Positions 23,634 through 32,623 are shown, counted from the first letter of the stretch. The stretch: DNA of 34,939 bases from Bacteroidaceae bacterium (GCA_024401115.1 JAKSLP010000032.1:1-34939); one strand, 5' to 3'. Notes: a model not told the origin generated them from the letters alone. Numbers and translations are program-made.

Positions 23634-24470
23634 ATGGCGTTAGAAATCATCAAGCGCAGTGAAAATGCTGAATCTAAGAATTTTTTCAGCAGAATCAGCA
23701 CTGAAATAAATTGCGGAACATATCAAGTAGAGACTCCGGTTCTTTACTATGTGGTAGAAGGAAAGATTGTACTGATAGATAGAAAAAAAGAAACTACCTA
23801 CAACTCAGGCGAAGTCTTTTTCTTGCCTAGTGGAATGACGGTTGCTTTTGAAAAAGAAGCAGATCCCGGGAGTGGTAAATTTACATCTATATACATTTTT
23901 ATGTGTACAGATTTATTGTATGTTGGTCACCCTTTCCGTCCTCTTCAAAAAAGTGTGGCTCATCCGGGATATAAGAAGAGTTATGCAGTAAATGTTCCAT
24001 TGACATCTGCTCTCTTGTATTTGACCCGTTGCTATCTTGAGCAAAATGTTGTCAATCTGGATAAATTTGAGACTTTGAGTTTCGTTAAGATTATTTGTTC
24101 TGATAATAGCAGTATAGCTTCCAATGTTTTATTGTTCTGTAGCCAACCTTGTGATAATTATGAACAACTGGTGATAAGCAATATCCATCATCAAATTTCA
24201 GAGATAGCTATTTGCCTTTTTGGCTCGTATCAGAATTTATATTATAGATGCCGTAAAGCCGGATTGCCGCCATTAAGGGAAATCCGTCATAATTATGTGA
24301 TGATGAGTGCACAGATACACGTGCTAAACTCCACATTAAAAATCAAAGTTATAGCATCAATGTTTGGGTATGCAAATGTGAACAATTTTTGTAACGCTTA
24401 TACTGAAAAATTCGGGATTAGTCCTTTGAAGCACCGTAAGCAATACTGTTGTAAGAATGAAATTATATAA
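23634..24470 (+). CDS. AraC-family transcriptional regulator
   Basis: 278 aa. The N-terminal half is a cupin-like sensing domain (VLYYVVEGKIVLIDRKKETTYNSGEVFFLPSGMTVAF). The C-terminal part holds the AraC HTH; its second helix-turn-helix is clear (IKVIASMFGYANVNNFCNAYTEKFGISPLKHRKQY), while the first (ISEIAICLFGSYQNLYYRCRKAGLPPL) is degenerate but in place. Many Cys residues are scattered in the C-terminal half. Target genes are not evident; it is monocistronic with its own terminator. Confidence 0.88.
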   Translation: MALEIIKRSENAESKNFFSRISTEINCGTYQVETPVLYYVVEGKIVLIDRKKETTYNSGEVFFLPSGMTVAFEKEADPGSGKFTSIYIFMCTDLLYVGHPFRPLQKSVAHPGYKKSYAVNVPLTSALLYLTRCYLEQNVVNLDKFETLSFVKIICSDNSSIASNVLLFCSQPCDNYEQLVISNIHHQISEIAICLFGSYQNLYYRCRKAGLPPLREIRHNYVMMSAQIHVLNSTLKIKVIASMFGYANVNNFCNAYTEKFGISPLKHRKQYCCKNEII

Positions 24471-24559
24471 GATACTAATAGACTGAAACGATCAAATGAC
24501 TCAATGGTTCGAACCTATTGCCGGTTGAATCCAGAGATTGAGGAAATAGTATAAACCCA

Positions 24560-24590
24560 AAAGGCTTGCCTGAAGGCAGGCCTTTTTTTT
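24560..24590 (+). terminator. Terminator after the AraC-type regulator
   Basis: AAAGGCTTGCC pairs with GGCAGGCCTTT (one wobble), then eight T. Confidence 0.85.
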
Positions 24591-24625
24591 GTTCCAATCT
24601 TTTTCGGCTTACCGGAAAATATGTC

Positions 24626-24633
24626 TAACTTTG
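24626..24633 (+). promoter_or_regulatory. -7 box of the LolA-like gene
   Basis: TAACTTTG, 25 bp before the ATG at 24659. Confidence 0.55.
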
Positions 24634-24658
24634 TCCTCCGAAAAGTAAAACAAGATCA

Positions 24659-25315
24659 ATGGCTGATAGAATAAAGAATGTTCAGATTCGCGTAGCTTTG
24701 TTACTGCCCGTTTTCCTCACGTTGTTTCTTTCCGTATCAATGCCTTGTGCTGCGGCCGGAGGAAATGATAAGACTGCACAGGAATTATTTAATAAGGCAT
24801 ACAGTCAGGTCATGGGACCTCAAGGCTCGTCTTTCCACTATGCTGTTAACATCGTAGGAATATACAAGACTGAGGGAGACATAATCTACAAGGAAAAGAA
24901 GTCATATTTTGAGGAAAACCGTATGGCTTCTTGGGATAACGGCACGATAGTATATAAGGCTGACAAAAAGAAACAGGAAGTGAATATCTATCGTTCCGAT
25001 GACGAGAACAGAGACAAATATCTGTCTAAATTTGACTATGACATCAATAAGTTCGAGTATAGCTACATCACCAAGGGTGACTGCTATGAAATTACAGCCA
25101 AAGTTCCCAATGCCAAGTTCTTTGGAGTGCGTGAGGCCAAGATTTTGGTAAAGAAATCCAATCTTCATCCGGTAAGTCTTACTGTGAAGGTGGCATTTAT
25201 GCATGCCACTATCAAGATAACTAATTTTAAAAGTGGAAATGTAAGCGACAGCAGTTTTGTTTTCCCTAAAAAACGTTTTGCCGGATACAAAACGATAGAT
25301 CATCGTAATGAATAA
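24659..25315 (+). CDS. LolA-like periplasmic protein
   Basis: 218 aa. N-terminal positively charged stretch, then a hydrophobic segment (VALLLPVFLTLFLSVSMPCAAA) as signal peptide. The mature part has alternating strands typical of LolA/LolB-like half-barrels: SSFHYAVNIVGIYKT, KSYFEENRMASWDNGTIVYKADKKKQEVNIY, FGVREAKILVKKSNLHPVSLTVK, ITNFKSG. LolA carries lipoproteins to the outer membrane; Bacteroidetes hold several paralogues with unknown cargo. It precedes the antiporter gene by 33 bp and may share its transcript. Confidence 0.7.
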   Translation: MADRIKNVQIRVALLLPVFLTLFLSVSMPCAAAGGNDKTAQELFNKAYSQVMGPQGSSFHYAVNIVGIYKTEGDIIYKEKKSYFEENRMASWDNGTIVYKADKKKQEVNIYRSDDENRDKYLSKFDYDINKFEYSYITKGDCYEITAKVPNAKFFGVREAKILVKKSNLHPVSLTVKVAFMHATIKITNFKSGNVSDSSFVFPKKRFAGYKTIDHRNE

Positions 25316-25348
25316 CGATTTGTAAATCATTCAGTAAATATAACACGT

Positions 25349-26629
25349 ATGCTGACACATATCTTAATGGTTATGATGGGGCTCCTGATAGGAGTTGTAG
25401 TAAAGGCATTGGGAAAATACAACCCTCTTCCTTACACGGTTACCCTTTTTGCTATCGGAATTGCCATTGGTCTTTGCTCCCAAGTTGAACTGTTCGGAGA
25501 GGATACCTACTTCAACAAAGGTGTTGATATGGTTTTTAGTATGGATCCGGATTTCATCCTGTACGTATTCCTTCCTATCTTGGTGTTTGATGCGGCATAC
25601 GAGATGGATTTGACAACCTTCAATAAGACATTTTTCAACTCTACCTTATTGGCTGGCCCCGGATTGGTTATATGCATGTTGCTTACGGCATGCCTGGTTA
25701 TGGGTTTGCTTCATTTGTCTGGCGAATACAACTCAGACATGTGGATATTTGCATTGATGTTTGGTGGCTTGATTTCTGCTACCGACCCTGTGGCTGTTGT
25801 GGCTTTGCTCCAGGAATTAGGAACCAGCAAGAAATTCTCAACATTGGTAGATGGCGAATCTCTTCTCAACGATGCCTCGGGTCTGGTGTGCTTCATGATG
25901 TTCTATTCTCATTTTATCGCTAAAGGTGGAGTCGGCAATCCTGTAATCTATTTTGGTTGGGTGATATTGGCAAGCTTCATCATCGGTTATATCGTTTACA
26001 GGCTGACATTGAAATCCGTTAAGCTCCTCAAGGTTGAAATGCTGCAGATTTGTGTGGTAGTGGTGGCTGCATATGCTACATTTATGATTGCACAAAGTCT
26101 TCTGGAAGTTTCAGGCGTCATAGCGCTGGTGGTATTCGGACATTATTTTGCACAAAGTGGGCGACCCAGCCTTAGCGAATCTACCAATAAAGATATGGAG
26201 AAGTTCTGGTCTCTTCTTGCATATGTAGCCAATACATTGATCTTCCTCATGGTAGGTATTCTAATTGCCACAAAGGTTGATCTTACATGGACCAGAGTTC
26301 TTTATGCCGTTCTTGTCTATGTTGGCCTTAACATCATACGTTTCATCATGATTGGACTGCTTTATCCAATCCTCAAACGAAAAGGCTACGGTCTTAGTTT
26401 ACATGAGGCCATAGTTTTGGGTTGGGGCGGCCTTCGTGGTGCACTCAGTATGAGTATGGCACTTATGGTGAGCTACAATATGGATATTCCTCAGCATCCG
26501 CGCGATTCAATTCTTATCTATACGGCTGGTGTTATCACACTTACGCTTTGCATCAATGCTACAACGAGTAAGTGGCTGGTGAAAAAACTGCAAATGGGAC
26601 AGGCCCCAGAGAAACAAAAAGCCTGCTGA
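25349..26629 (+). CDS. CPA1-family Na+/H+ antiporter (NhaP-like)
   Basis: 426 aa with about 12 hydrophobic spans. The family core is clear: DPDFILYVFLPILVFDAAYEMD, GGLISATDPVAVVALLQELGTSKKFSTLVDGESLLNDASGLV with the ATDPVA and ND ion-site residues, VVFGHYFAQSGRPSLS and GWGGLRGALSMSMAL. It exchanges Na+ (or K+) for H+ across the inner membrane. The stop codon lies within the stem of the terminator that follows. Confidence 0.93.
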   Translation: MLTHILMVMMGLLIGVVVKALGKYNPLPYTVTLFAIGIAIGLCSQVELFGEDTYFNKGVDMVFSMDPDFILYVFLPILVFDAAYEMDLTTFNKTFFNSTLLAGPGLVICMLLTACLVMGLLHLSGEYNSDMWIFALMFGGLISATDPVAVVALLQELGTSKKFSTLVDGESLLNDASGLVCFMMFYSHFIAKGGVGNPVIYFGWVILASFIIGYIVYRLTLKSVKLLKVEMLQICVVVVAAYATFMIAQSLLEVSGVIALVVFGHYFAQSGRPSLSESTNKDMEKFWSLLAYVANTLIFLMVGILIATKVDLTWTRVLYAVLVYVGLNIIRFIMIGLLYPILKRKGYGLSLHEAIVLGWGGLRGALSMSMALMVSYNMDIPQHPRDSILIYTAGVITLTLCINATTSKWLVKKLQMGQAPEKQKAC

Positions 26630-26648
26630 TTATCAGCAGGCTTTATCA
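26618..26648 (+). terminator. Terminator overlapping the antiporter stop codon
   Basis: AAAGCCTGCTGA (its last three bases are the stop codon) pairs perfectly with TCAGCAGGCTTT; a short T-rich tail follows. It also lies just downstream of ssrA on the other strand and may serve both. Confidence 0.82.
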
Positions 26649-26657
26649 TTTTAGAGG

Positions 26658-27050
26658 TGGAGCTGGAGGGAGTCGAACCCTCGTCCAAACAAGGAAACAA
26701 TATGCTTTCTACATGCTTATCTCTGCCTTCATTTTCGAGCATTGGCAAGACCAGAGCCACCAACCAATGCCTTATCCTTTAAATCTCACCCGTACATCAA
26801 GGCCTGCACGGACTATCCCCGATTTGCCTGTGCCACTGGACCAGAAAGCTTCGGAGCAACAGCCTCTGAGTGACATCTCGTTCCAGCACCTGGTGCCGGA
26901 ATAAAGCTAATCTACTGTACTTCGATTAAGCAGCGAGAGCGTAAGTATTTTCGCCAATTAAATCTTTGGTAACTGAGATTATAGAGGAAATCACCGACCC
27001 TCTGCATGCTTACATACCTTTTCATCTCGCTGTCAAAACCAGTCAACCCC
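26658..27050 (-). ncRNA. ssrA: Transfer-messenger RNA (tmRNA)
   Basis: About 393 nt. The 3' end on the minus strand has the tRNA-like T-arm GAGGGTTCGACTCCCTC and an acceptor arm CAGCTCC that pairs with the 5' end GGGGTTG; the terminal CCA is not fully encoded. The tag frame GGC GAA AAT ACT TAC GCT CTC GCT GCT TAA near 26932-26965 gives GENTYALAA, the Bacteroidetes-type tag. It rescues stalled ribosomes with SmpB. The promoter -7 box TATCTTTG is at 27065-27072, inside the 53-bp repeat. Confidence 0.96.
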
Positions 27051-27060
27051 ATGGTATGCG

Positions 27061-27113
27061 GATGCAAAGATATAGCTTCTTTTTGATATTTATGGTTTCT
27101 TTTCAGTTTTTTT
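27061..27113. repeat. 53-bp perfect direct repeat, left copy (ssrA promoter region)
   Basis: Identical over 53 bases to 32500-32552. It includes the ssrA -7 box (27065-27072) and its upstream A/T tracts. It marks the left edge of a 5.4-kb accessory segment. It could be an attachment-site duplication or the result of recombination/duplication. Confidence 0.92.
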
Positions 27114-27140
27114 TATGTTTCCCTACTCGAAGCATTGATA

Positions 27141-28607
27141 TTATTTCTCCAGTGCAGTGAATAAATCATCAAGGGTAAGTGTTTGATTCACGATGAAAGA
27201 ATGGCTTCCTGGAACTAATCCCATTGTCGTGACAAGCACAACTTGTATGGAACGCATGTCTTTATGCATTTTGCTGTTGGCGAAAGCCTCAATCTTATTT
27301 TGCAGTTTCTGCTCGTAATCTGATGAGATGGAATATTTGCTACCGGAAAATTTCATTTCACAAAGATAGTCCGTGTTTGCGGCTTTACTTTCCATTACAA
27401 GGTCTATCTGTGCCCCTTTCCCTTCTTCTGTTTTGCCAATATAGCAATAGTTTCGGTCGACAGAATGTAAGCGGAGTGCATCTGTCATTTGTGGCAGGTG
27501 TTCTATACAGAGCAGCTCAAAGGTATCACCGGCCCAGTTATAATATTCACTTTTACCAAACAAGGCTTTCCAGCCACCAGCCTTTACTTGTTTGTGATAG
27601 GAGAAACGCAGGTAGAAAAGAGAGAAGAAGTCTTTCAGTTGATAAACCTTTTCCACCCGATCTTTTCCATATCGTGGATATTCTCTGGTAATGCCTGATT
27701 CACGCAGATTCTCCAATAGTTTGGAGAGAGAGCCTCCGGACTTGATTCCTGTAGCTTCACAAATCTCGGCTTGAGTCATTCCATAAAACTGACTTCCTAA
27801 AGCCGTTACGATATCCACATAGCGCTCCTTGCTGGCGTAGAGGCCTGTGTATACATCCTTGAATTCCTGATGTATGAGCTCGTCTGCAAAGAATATATTA
27901 TCAATGTTCTCCGTTATGGTAAGGTCGGTACGTAATTTATCCAAGTAGAATGGAATTCCTCCCAGTGCCATATAGCTGATGCAAATCTCATAACGGGAGA
28001 GATGGAAACCATTCTTCCGATAGTATTTTTCACACTCAGAAAGCGTGAAAGGAACGAGTCGGATTTTCTCTGTCAGTCGCCCATGGAGACCTCCGTAATC
28101 ATGGATTACGTTGTCAAGCATCCAGCTGGTTGCACTTCCACATACCACAAGCACAATATTGCGTTCACTGTCAGCCCAGGAATTCCAAAAGTATCCAAGT
28201 TCAGAAATCATTTCAGATGATTGAGGGCCAGCAAGCCATGGGAGTTCATCTATAAACACAACCTTTCGCTTGGATCTTTTCTTCTGTAGAACCTTTCTTA
28301 ATAAAAGAAAAGCTTCGCGCCAGCAAGATGGTTTGCTTTCTTTGTCGCTTAATCCTGCAAGAAGTAGCGCATCATAGAAGTGATCCAACTGAATTTTTCG
28401 ATAGGTCTCATAGTCCTTATCTCCATCCTTAATGTAGGTGCCAACAGCTCTGAAAAGGATTTTTTTCTCGAAAACTTCACTTACCAAGTAGGATTTTCCC
28501 ACTCGGCGTCTTCCGTAAATAGCAACAAATTCTGACTTCCTTGAATTGTAAAGTCGTTCAAGTTTGGCAATTTCTCCTTTGCGCCCTATAATATTTTCGT
28601 AACTCAT
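27141..28607 (-). CDS. AAA+ ATPase with C-terminal DUF234 nuclease-like domain
   Basis: 488 aa. Walker A GRRRVGKSYL (about 32-41), Walker B VVFIDELPWLAG (about 114-125), sensor VVCGSATSWM, then a winged-helix part (ALGSQFYGMTQAEICEATGIKSGGSLSKLLENLRESGI) and a DUF234-type end with D...E-x-K-like residues (IDLVMESK...DYLCEMKFSG). This archaeal-type ATPase family is multi-copy in Bacteroidales with unknown role, sometimes linked to mobile DNA. Its -7 box TACCTTTG is at 28635-28642. A 3' end of a second copy remains at 32695-32729. Confidence 0.88.
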   Translation of the reverse strand: MSYENIIGRKGEIAKLERLYNSRKSEFVAIYGRRRVGKSYLVSEVFEKKILFRAVGTYIKDGDKDYETYRKIQLDHFYDALLLAGLSDKESKPSCWREAFLLLRKVLQKKRSKRKVVFIDELPWLAGPQSSEMISELGYFWNSWADSERNIVLVVCGSATSWMLDNVIHDYGGLHGRLTEKIRLVPFTLSECEKYYRKNGFHLSRYEICISYMALGGIPFYLDKLRTDLTITENIDNIFFADELIHQEFKDVYTGLYASKERYVDIVTALGSQFYGMTQAEICEATGIKSGGSLSKLLENLRESGITREYPRYGKDRVEKVYQLKDFFSLFYLRFSYHKQVKAGGWKALFGKSEYYNWAGDTFELLCIEHLPQMTDALRLHSVDRNYCYIGKTEEGKGAQIDLVMESKAANTDYLCEMKFSGSKYSISSDYEQKLQNKIEAFANSKMHKDMRSIQVVLVTTMGLVPGSHSFIVNQTLTLDDLFTALEK

Positions 28608-28634
28608 TGTAACCTTGTATGTTTACTTGTTGTG

Positions 28635-28642
28635 CAAAGGTA
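28635..28642 (-). promoter_or_regulatory. -7 box of the ATPase gene
   Basis: TACCTTTG on the minus strand, 28 bp before the ATG at 28607. The -33 area runs into the long inverted repeat at 28674-28728. Confidence 0.6.
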
Positions 28643-28673
28643 ATATTTTTTTCTTGTAATGTGAATAATTTTA

Positions 28674-28728
28674 TTTGAAAACTCAGCGAAAACCGCAGTT
28701 TTTTATTGATTTTCGCTGAGTTTTCAAA
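28674..28728. repeat. 19-bp perfect inverted repeat upstream of the ATPase gene
   Basis: TTTGAAAACTCAGCGAAAA (28674-28692) and its exact complement (28710-28728), spaced by 17 bp, just upstream of the ATPase promoter. A regulator operator, a transposition/recombination site or a terminator-like structure are all possible. Confidence 0.8.
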
Positions 28729-28827
28729 TGATGTTTTATTATTCACGGTATCCAATTGCAGATTTATTTCAACTGGATTCTGCCTTTATATAATTTGGTT
28801 TATAAGTCTATTTATGTTCACTGAGTT

Positions 28828-29092
28828 ATGAAAAATACTATTATTGCCGTTGCAAACTGGAAGGGAGGCTGTGGGAAAACTCTTGTCTGCGCACTCCTTT
28901 GCCTCTATCTCCGTTTTAAGGAGATTCCAGTTATGACTATTGATGCCGACGTACAGCAGTCACTGTTCTACCAGCACATGTTTGAATGACAGGGGTCATC
29001 TACTTCGGTGGTGCCATGGGAGTTGCAGTACCTCGACACTTCTGATGTTGATGCAGCAAGGGAGAAGATGATCCTCAATCGAATGGGCTATT
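28828..29092 (+). pseudogene. Inactivated ParA/MinD-like ATPase gene of a mobile element
   Basis: ATG 28828 opens MKNTIIAVANWKGGCGKTLVCALLCLYLRF, with the deviant Walker A KGGCGKT of ParA ATPases, then VMTIDADVQQS. A TGA stop at 28987-28989 cuts it after 53 codons, yet the same frame continues with family-like sequence (SSTSVVPWELQYLDTSDVDAAREKM). It is then cut off by the 3' flank of the barrel gene. So both a nonsense change and a truncation. It was probably part of a conjugative or mobilizable element. Confidence 0.75.
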
Positions 29093-29130
29093 TCAAAAAC
29101 CTTTTACTCCATTGTCCATCCATTATTTAC

Positions 29131-31446
29131 TCACTTTACTTTAAATGAACCACGGTCTTCATCTGAATTCTCCAGGTTTACATCAATGGATTTGCGTTTA
29201 CCGCTGTTAAATCGCCATGCAATATCGAATGCAATGGCATGATCCTTATATTTCAGATGGTTTTCTGTACGATGCATCACCAAACTGCCAGGTATTGTCT
29301 CCATGGTATAACGGTCTTTTACAAATGGGAAGAAACAACGCACTCCCATGGTTACACGGTGGTATTCATATTCCAGATTCACGTAAGAAACCTTCTCTAT
29401 ACCGGTCTTGTACAGTCCAGTTAGTTCATGACCTCCAAATTTCTGATAATAAGTAAAGGCCAAACCTTTATGCCGAGCTGAGAACATAAGAGATATTGGG
29501 TAAGTCCAATCCCGATAGGTATCCGATTGGGCTGTCGGACGGAATTCCTGACGGGTAGCTTCAAAATTCAGGCCTATACGGATTGCCTTTATCGGACGGT
29601 AGTTCAAACTCAGTGTTCCGCCTTGTCTGATATCACGGTCTGCATTGGCGGTCTGGCGAAGGATGCAGTCGTTCCCATATTGGTAATTGTCAAAGAAACT
29701 GTTAGTGTTTCTTTCATGATAGAGTGTGGTCTGAAGTGTTAGTGGACCAGCATACAGGTCATAACTCAGTTCGTAGGTTTGCTGATGGGCGTTCCTTAGA
29801 TTTTTGTTTCCTGTCTGATAAAAGTCTTTCATAATCAGGATTCGAGACTCAGACAACTGTTGGATGTTAGGCATCAATGTATTTGATGTGTATTGCAGAC
29901 GAAGGCTGTTTGCTTTATTCAGTTTGTAGCCGATAAGAAACACCGGAGTAAAGGTCAGATTGCTGAAGCCATTATTTCCAAGACGCTTGTCAATGTTGCC
30001 TCCTATACTGGCACGATACATCAGCTTATGGTATTCGCCACTTATATCGCCATAAAAATAATGCTTCTGTGTACGGATATCCTCCAAGTGTCCGGATTCT
30101 GACAGGGAGTTGGAAAGCTCATTATTCAAGAAGTTGTATTTGCCTTGATAACCTATCGTCATTTCAGCATCTTTGAAATTATGCGTGAAGACAGCTTCCC
30201 CTATGACCGATTTTTTGCTGTTGTCCAACCATAACTCGTCGTCAAAACCGGTTGCTCCACTTTCTGTGGAACGACTCTTCTGGTCATTTTTGAAAAGACT
30301 TCCCACCACATTGAAACTCAGCATATCTCGCTCGCTCAGGTAACGGTTGTAGTACACGTCGAGTATTGGAGAAAGCGTATGGATGCGGTCTGTAAGCGAA
30401 CCGGTCCGTGTCTCCTGATTCTGATTGATGGAGAGGAGGATGTTCTTGTTGGCTTCCTGATTGTCAGTAGTTGTATTGAGACTGGCTTTCACTTGAAAGT
30501 CATATCGCTCATCCTTGCTCTTACCGTATGTCAGTCGGAGTAAATGCTGGTTACTCCAGGTTCGTGCTGTCTCGTCATACTGATATCCGTATTGCTTGTC
30601 ACCGATGGCATAGTTGTAAAGACCATGTTCTGTGCTGTTTACATCGTGCTTGGTGTTAAAATGCGGACCATAATTAAGCGAAAATTTCTGGTCTCCCTTA
30701 ACGTATGAAAGCGAAGCCGATCCATTGGAATACATCTGGCCTGCTGTAGCTCTGAAACTGCCACTCCAGCCCGTATCAAGTGGTTTGGTACGTACATTTA
30801 CTACTATCTCAGCATCATTCTGATAGCGCATGGTGGGAACATCGTAATATTCCACATTTTTAATTTTATCTGCAGGAATAAGGCGTAAGTCCTCATCTGT
30901 GGCTCTGATGCCATTAAGCAGAATCAGCACCGATTTCCCATTTATGGATGATAACGAGTTACTAGTCTTGTCAATCATCAGATTGGGAATGGTAGCTGTC
31001 AGATCCAGCGCCTGGCTTGCCTCCTTCATCTCATCCTCGGAAAAAGTATAGGCAATTTTATCAATTCCACGACGACTGCGGTTCCCTGTTACACTAACCT
31101 CATCAAGTATTATTTCAGAGGGTTGAAGCTTTACGTTTACAGTACTGTTCTTTGTATTTAACTGCACCAATTGAGAGACCGGTTTATAACCAATAAAAGA
31201 AACCTGCAACACGTAATTCCCTTGTGAGACAGGTGCCAATTCATAATTTCCTTTCAGATCTGTAGCATCACCTTTTATCAAACGAGTCGTATCATCGGAT
31301 AGAAAAAGGGCTATGTTGGCAAAAGCAATTTTATTGCCTGCTGTATCTGAGACATTTCCTGATAGTTTACAGTCCTGCCCCAAAGCAAAAAGGGGACAAA
31401 GAGAAAGTAAGGATAAGAATAGCTTTCTTGACATCATTTTTTTCAT
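29131..31446 (-). CDS. Outer-membrane beta-barrel protein, TonB-receptor-like
   Basis: 771 aa. Signal peptide MKKMMSRKLFLSLLSLCPLFALG; CarboxypepD_reg-like domain (about 27-110: KLSGNVSDTAGNKIAFANIALF...KGNYELAPVSQGNYVLQVSFIGYK); plug-like region (LDEVSVTGNRSRRGIDKIAYTFSEDE ... NGKSVLILLNGIRATDEDL); then a long barrel with many alternating aromatic strands, like the outer membrane protein beta-barrel family 3. These are SusC-like relatives with unknown ligands; no SusD neighbour is present. Promoter -7 box TAACTTTG at 31507-31514. Lies inside the 53-bp repeat-bounded segment. Confidence 0.9.
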   Translation of the reverse strand: MKKMMSRKLFLSLLSLCPLFALGQDCKLSGNVSDTAGNKIAFANIALFLSDDTTRLIKGDATDLKGNYELAPVSQGNYVLQVSFIGYKPVSQLVQLNTKNSTVNVKLQPSEIILDEVSVTGNRSRRGIDKIAYTFSEDEMKEASQALDLTATIPNLMIDKTSNSLSSINGKSVLILLNGIRATDEDLRLIPADKIKNVEYYDVPTMRYQNDAEIVVNVRTKPLDTGWSGSFRATAGQMYSNGSASLSYVKGDQKFSLNYGPHFNTKHDVNSTEHGLYNYAIGDKQYGYQYDETARTWSNQHLLRLTYGKSKDERYDFQVKASLNTTTDNQEANKNILLSINQNQETRTGSLTDRIHTLSPILDVYYNRYLSERDMLSFNVVGSLFKNDQKSRSTESGATGFDDELWLDNSKKSVIGEAVFTHNFKDAEMTIGYQGKYNFLNNELSNSLSESGHLEDIRTQKHYFYGDISGEYHKLMYRASIGGNIDKRLGNNGFSNLTFTPVFLIGYKLNKANSLRLQYTSNTLMPNIQQLSESRILIMKDFYQTGNKNLRNAHQQTYELSYDLYAGPLTLQTTLYHERNTNSFFDNYQYGNDCILRQTANADRDIRQGGTLSLNYRPIKAIRIGLNFEATRQEFRPTAQSDTYRDWTYPISLMFSARHKGLAFTYYQKFGGHELTGLYKTGIEKVSYVNLEYEYHRVTMGVRCFFPFVKDRYTMETIPGSLVMHRTENHLKYKDHAIAFDIAWRFNSGKRKSIDVNLENSDEDRGSFKVK

Positions 31447-31506
31447 CTTCTTCTTTCGTTTTTGACCAGCTCACCAAGATCATCAATGATGCCCTTAATG
31501 GCACAG

Positions 31507-31514
31507 CAAAGTTA
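31507..31514 (-). promoter_or_regulatory. -7 box of the barrel protein gene
   Basis: TAACTTTG on the minus strand, about 60 bp before the ATG at 31446; -33 not clear. Confidence 0.45.
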
Positions 31515-31641
31515 CGCAAAAGTTTTTAAACATTCTTCATCACTACCTCAATTCTTTTCCAGAGCATGACGAAACGTAAGAACTTCACACAGATGGCACT
31601 GTTCAGCGATAGCTGCGAGAGCCGTACAGACGGTAGATACC

Positions 31642-31860
31642 GTGACCAAAGGCCGTCCTCCAAAGTACCTTGCAGGAATGAATGATCCGAATTCCCTGCT
31701 GGCATGGTACCTCAAGGTCATTGCCTCTCAGAAGGATGCGCTTCAGAAAGTCTGCAAGACGATAGTTGCTGATGCCTATTGCTCCTTTTTATGCCAGAAG
31801 CAGAAATTCCCGCAGTTTCACCCCATAAAAATAGGGCAGTTTTATGAAAAAAAGCAATAG
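31642..31860 (+). pseudogene. Transposase fragment
   Basis: The reading frame TKGRPPKYLAGMNDPNSLLAWYLKVIASQKDALQKVCKTIVADAY resembles the middle of a DDE transposase of Bacteroidetes insertion sequences, with VADAY including the first catalytic Asp. After Tyr the similarity stops and an unrelated tail of about 25 residues leads to the stop. No start, no second half and no terminal repeats are seen. The exact IS family is not recognised. Confidence 0.45.
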
Positions 31861-31959
31861 TCCGTATTTCCTTCACTAAATTTGTCAAAGCAATTAATAA
31901 GAACTAATCGGCTATAATGATTGCCCTTGGTAAATTAAACTAATTAAAATATATCGAAA

Positions 31960-32187
31960 ATGAGCAAAAGTAAATTATTGACAACACCGGAGGCTGCGGA
32001 ACATCTGGGAATTAAGCGTTCTTACTTGAATAAGTTGATGATGCAGAAAGAAATCCCATACTACAAGCCACATGGAAAGCTGTGTTTTTTTGATGGTGAG
32101 GACTTAGATAATTGGTTGCGACGGGTCCGTATCTCTTCAAATGAGGAAATAGAGCAGAAGGTACAGAATAAAATGATCAATTCATAA
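31960..32187 (+). CDS. Excisionase-family (MerR-like HTH_17) DNA-binding protein
   Basis: 75 aa, complete. LLTTPEAAEHLGIKRSYLNKLMMQKEIPYYKPHGKLCFFDGEDLDNWLRRV is the standard HTH_17 fold: helix-turn-helix, then a wing that ends in the D-L-x-x-W-L motif. Such proteins act as excisionases or small regulators on Bacteroidales integrative elements. It lies 11 bp before the broken gene at 32199, the usual order in mobilizable elements. Confidence 0.85.
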   Translation: MSKSKLLTTPEAAEHLGIKRSYLNKLMMQKEIPYYKPHGKLCFFDGEDLDNWLRRVRISSNEEIEQKVQNKMINS

Positions 32188-32198
32188 TGGGATAGGCA

Positions 32199-32408
32199 AT
32201 GAGTATTTTTGATTTCCTGAACAGGTTTTGGCAAGAGTGTTTTAAAGAGCCATTTTCTGTTTCTGAAGTAGCTCTTTATTTCTATTTGGTTAATGAGGCG
32301 AACCGCCAGCGATGGGAAATGCCGATACGTTGCAATACTCAGACCATGAGTCTTCACCTGAAAACCTCCAGGCAAACCAGTCAACCCCTTAGTTGTTTAT
32401 CTCTTTAA
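32199..32408 (+). pseudogene. Truncated HTH protein of a mobile element (replication-initiation-like)
   Basis: MSIFDFLNRFWQECFKEPFSVSEVALYFYLVNEANRQRWEMPIRCNTQTMSLHLKTSRQT matches the N-terminus of helix-turn-helix proteins that follow excisionase genes in Bacteroidales elements (normally more than 200 aa). After the HTH the frame ends with SQPLSCLSL; another frame goes on with VVYLFKNEMLKYDFG, so a frameshift near 32380 and loss of the rest explain the short length. Probably inactive. Confidence 0.6.
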
Positions 32409-32499
32409 AAATGAGATGCTTAAGTATGATTTTGGAATTGTCGTGTGCAAAAAATGTGCAAAATAAATAGCCTATTTTTTATAAACACATCTTATTTCC

Positions 32500-32552
32500 G
32501 ATGCAAAGATATAGCTTCTTTTTGATATTTATGGTTTCTTTTCAGTTTTTTT
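32500..32552. repeat. 53-bp perfect direct repeat, right copy
   Basis: Identical to the ssrA promoter region at 27061-27113, but no tmRNA follows here. Right edge of the 5.4-kb segment. Confidence 0.92.
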
Positions 32553-32623
32553 GTTATAATCTCGTAGAATAACCCCGCTCTTTACAATTATATTACGAAA
32601 TTTGATAAATATAGTGCCCTTAA

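Noticed and set aside
24500..24535. tRNA-like GGTTCGAACC before the AraC-gene terminator
   Set aside because: No cloverleaf, acceptor or anticodon arm could be built around it.
26572..26904. Plus-strand frame over the tmRNA
   Set aside because: Shadow of ssrA on the opposite strand; the RNA features are decisive.
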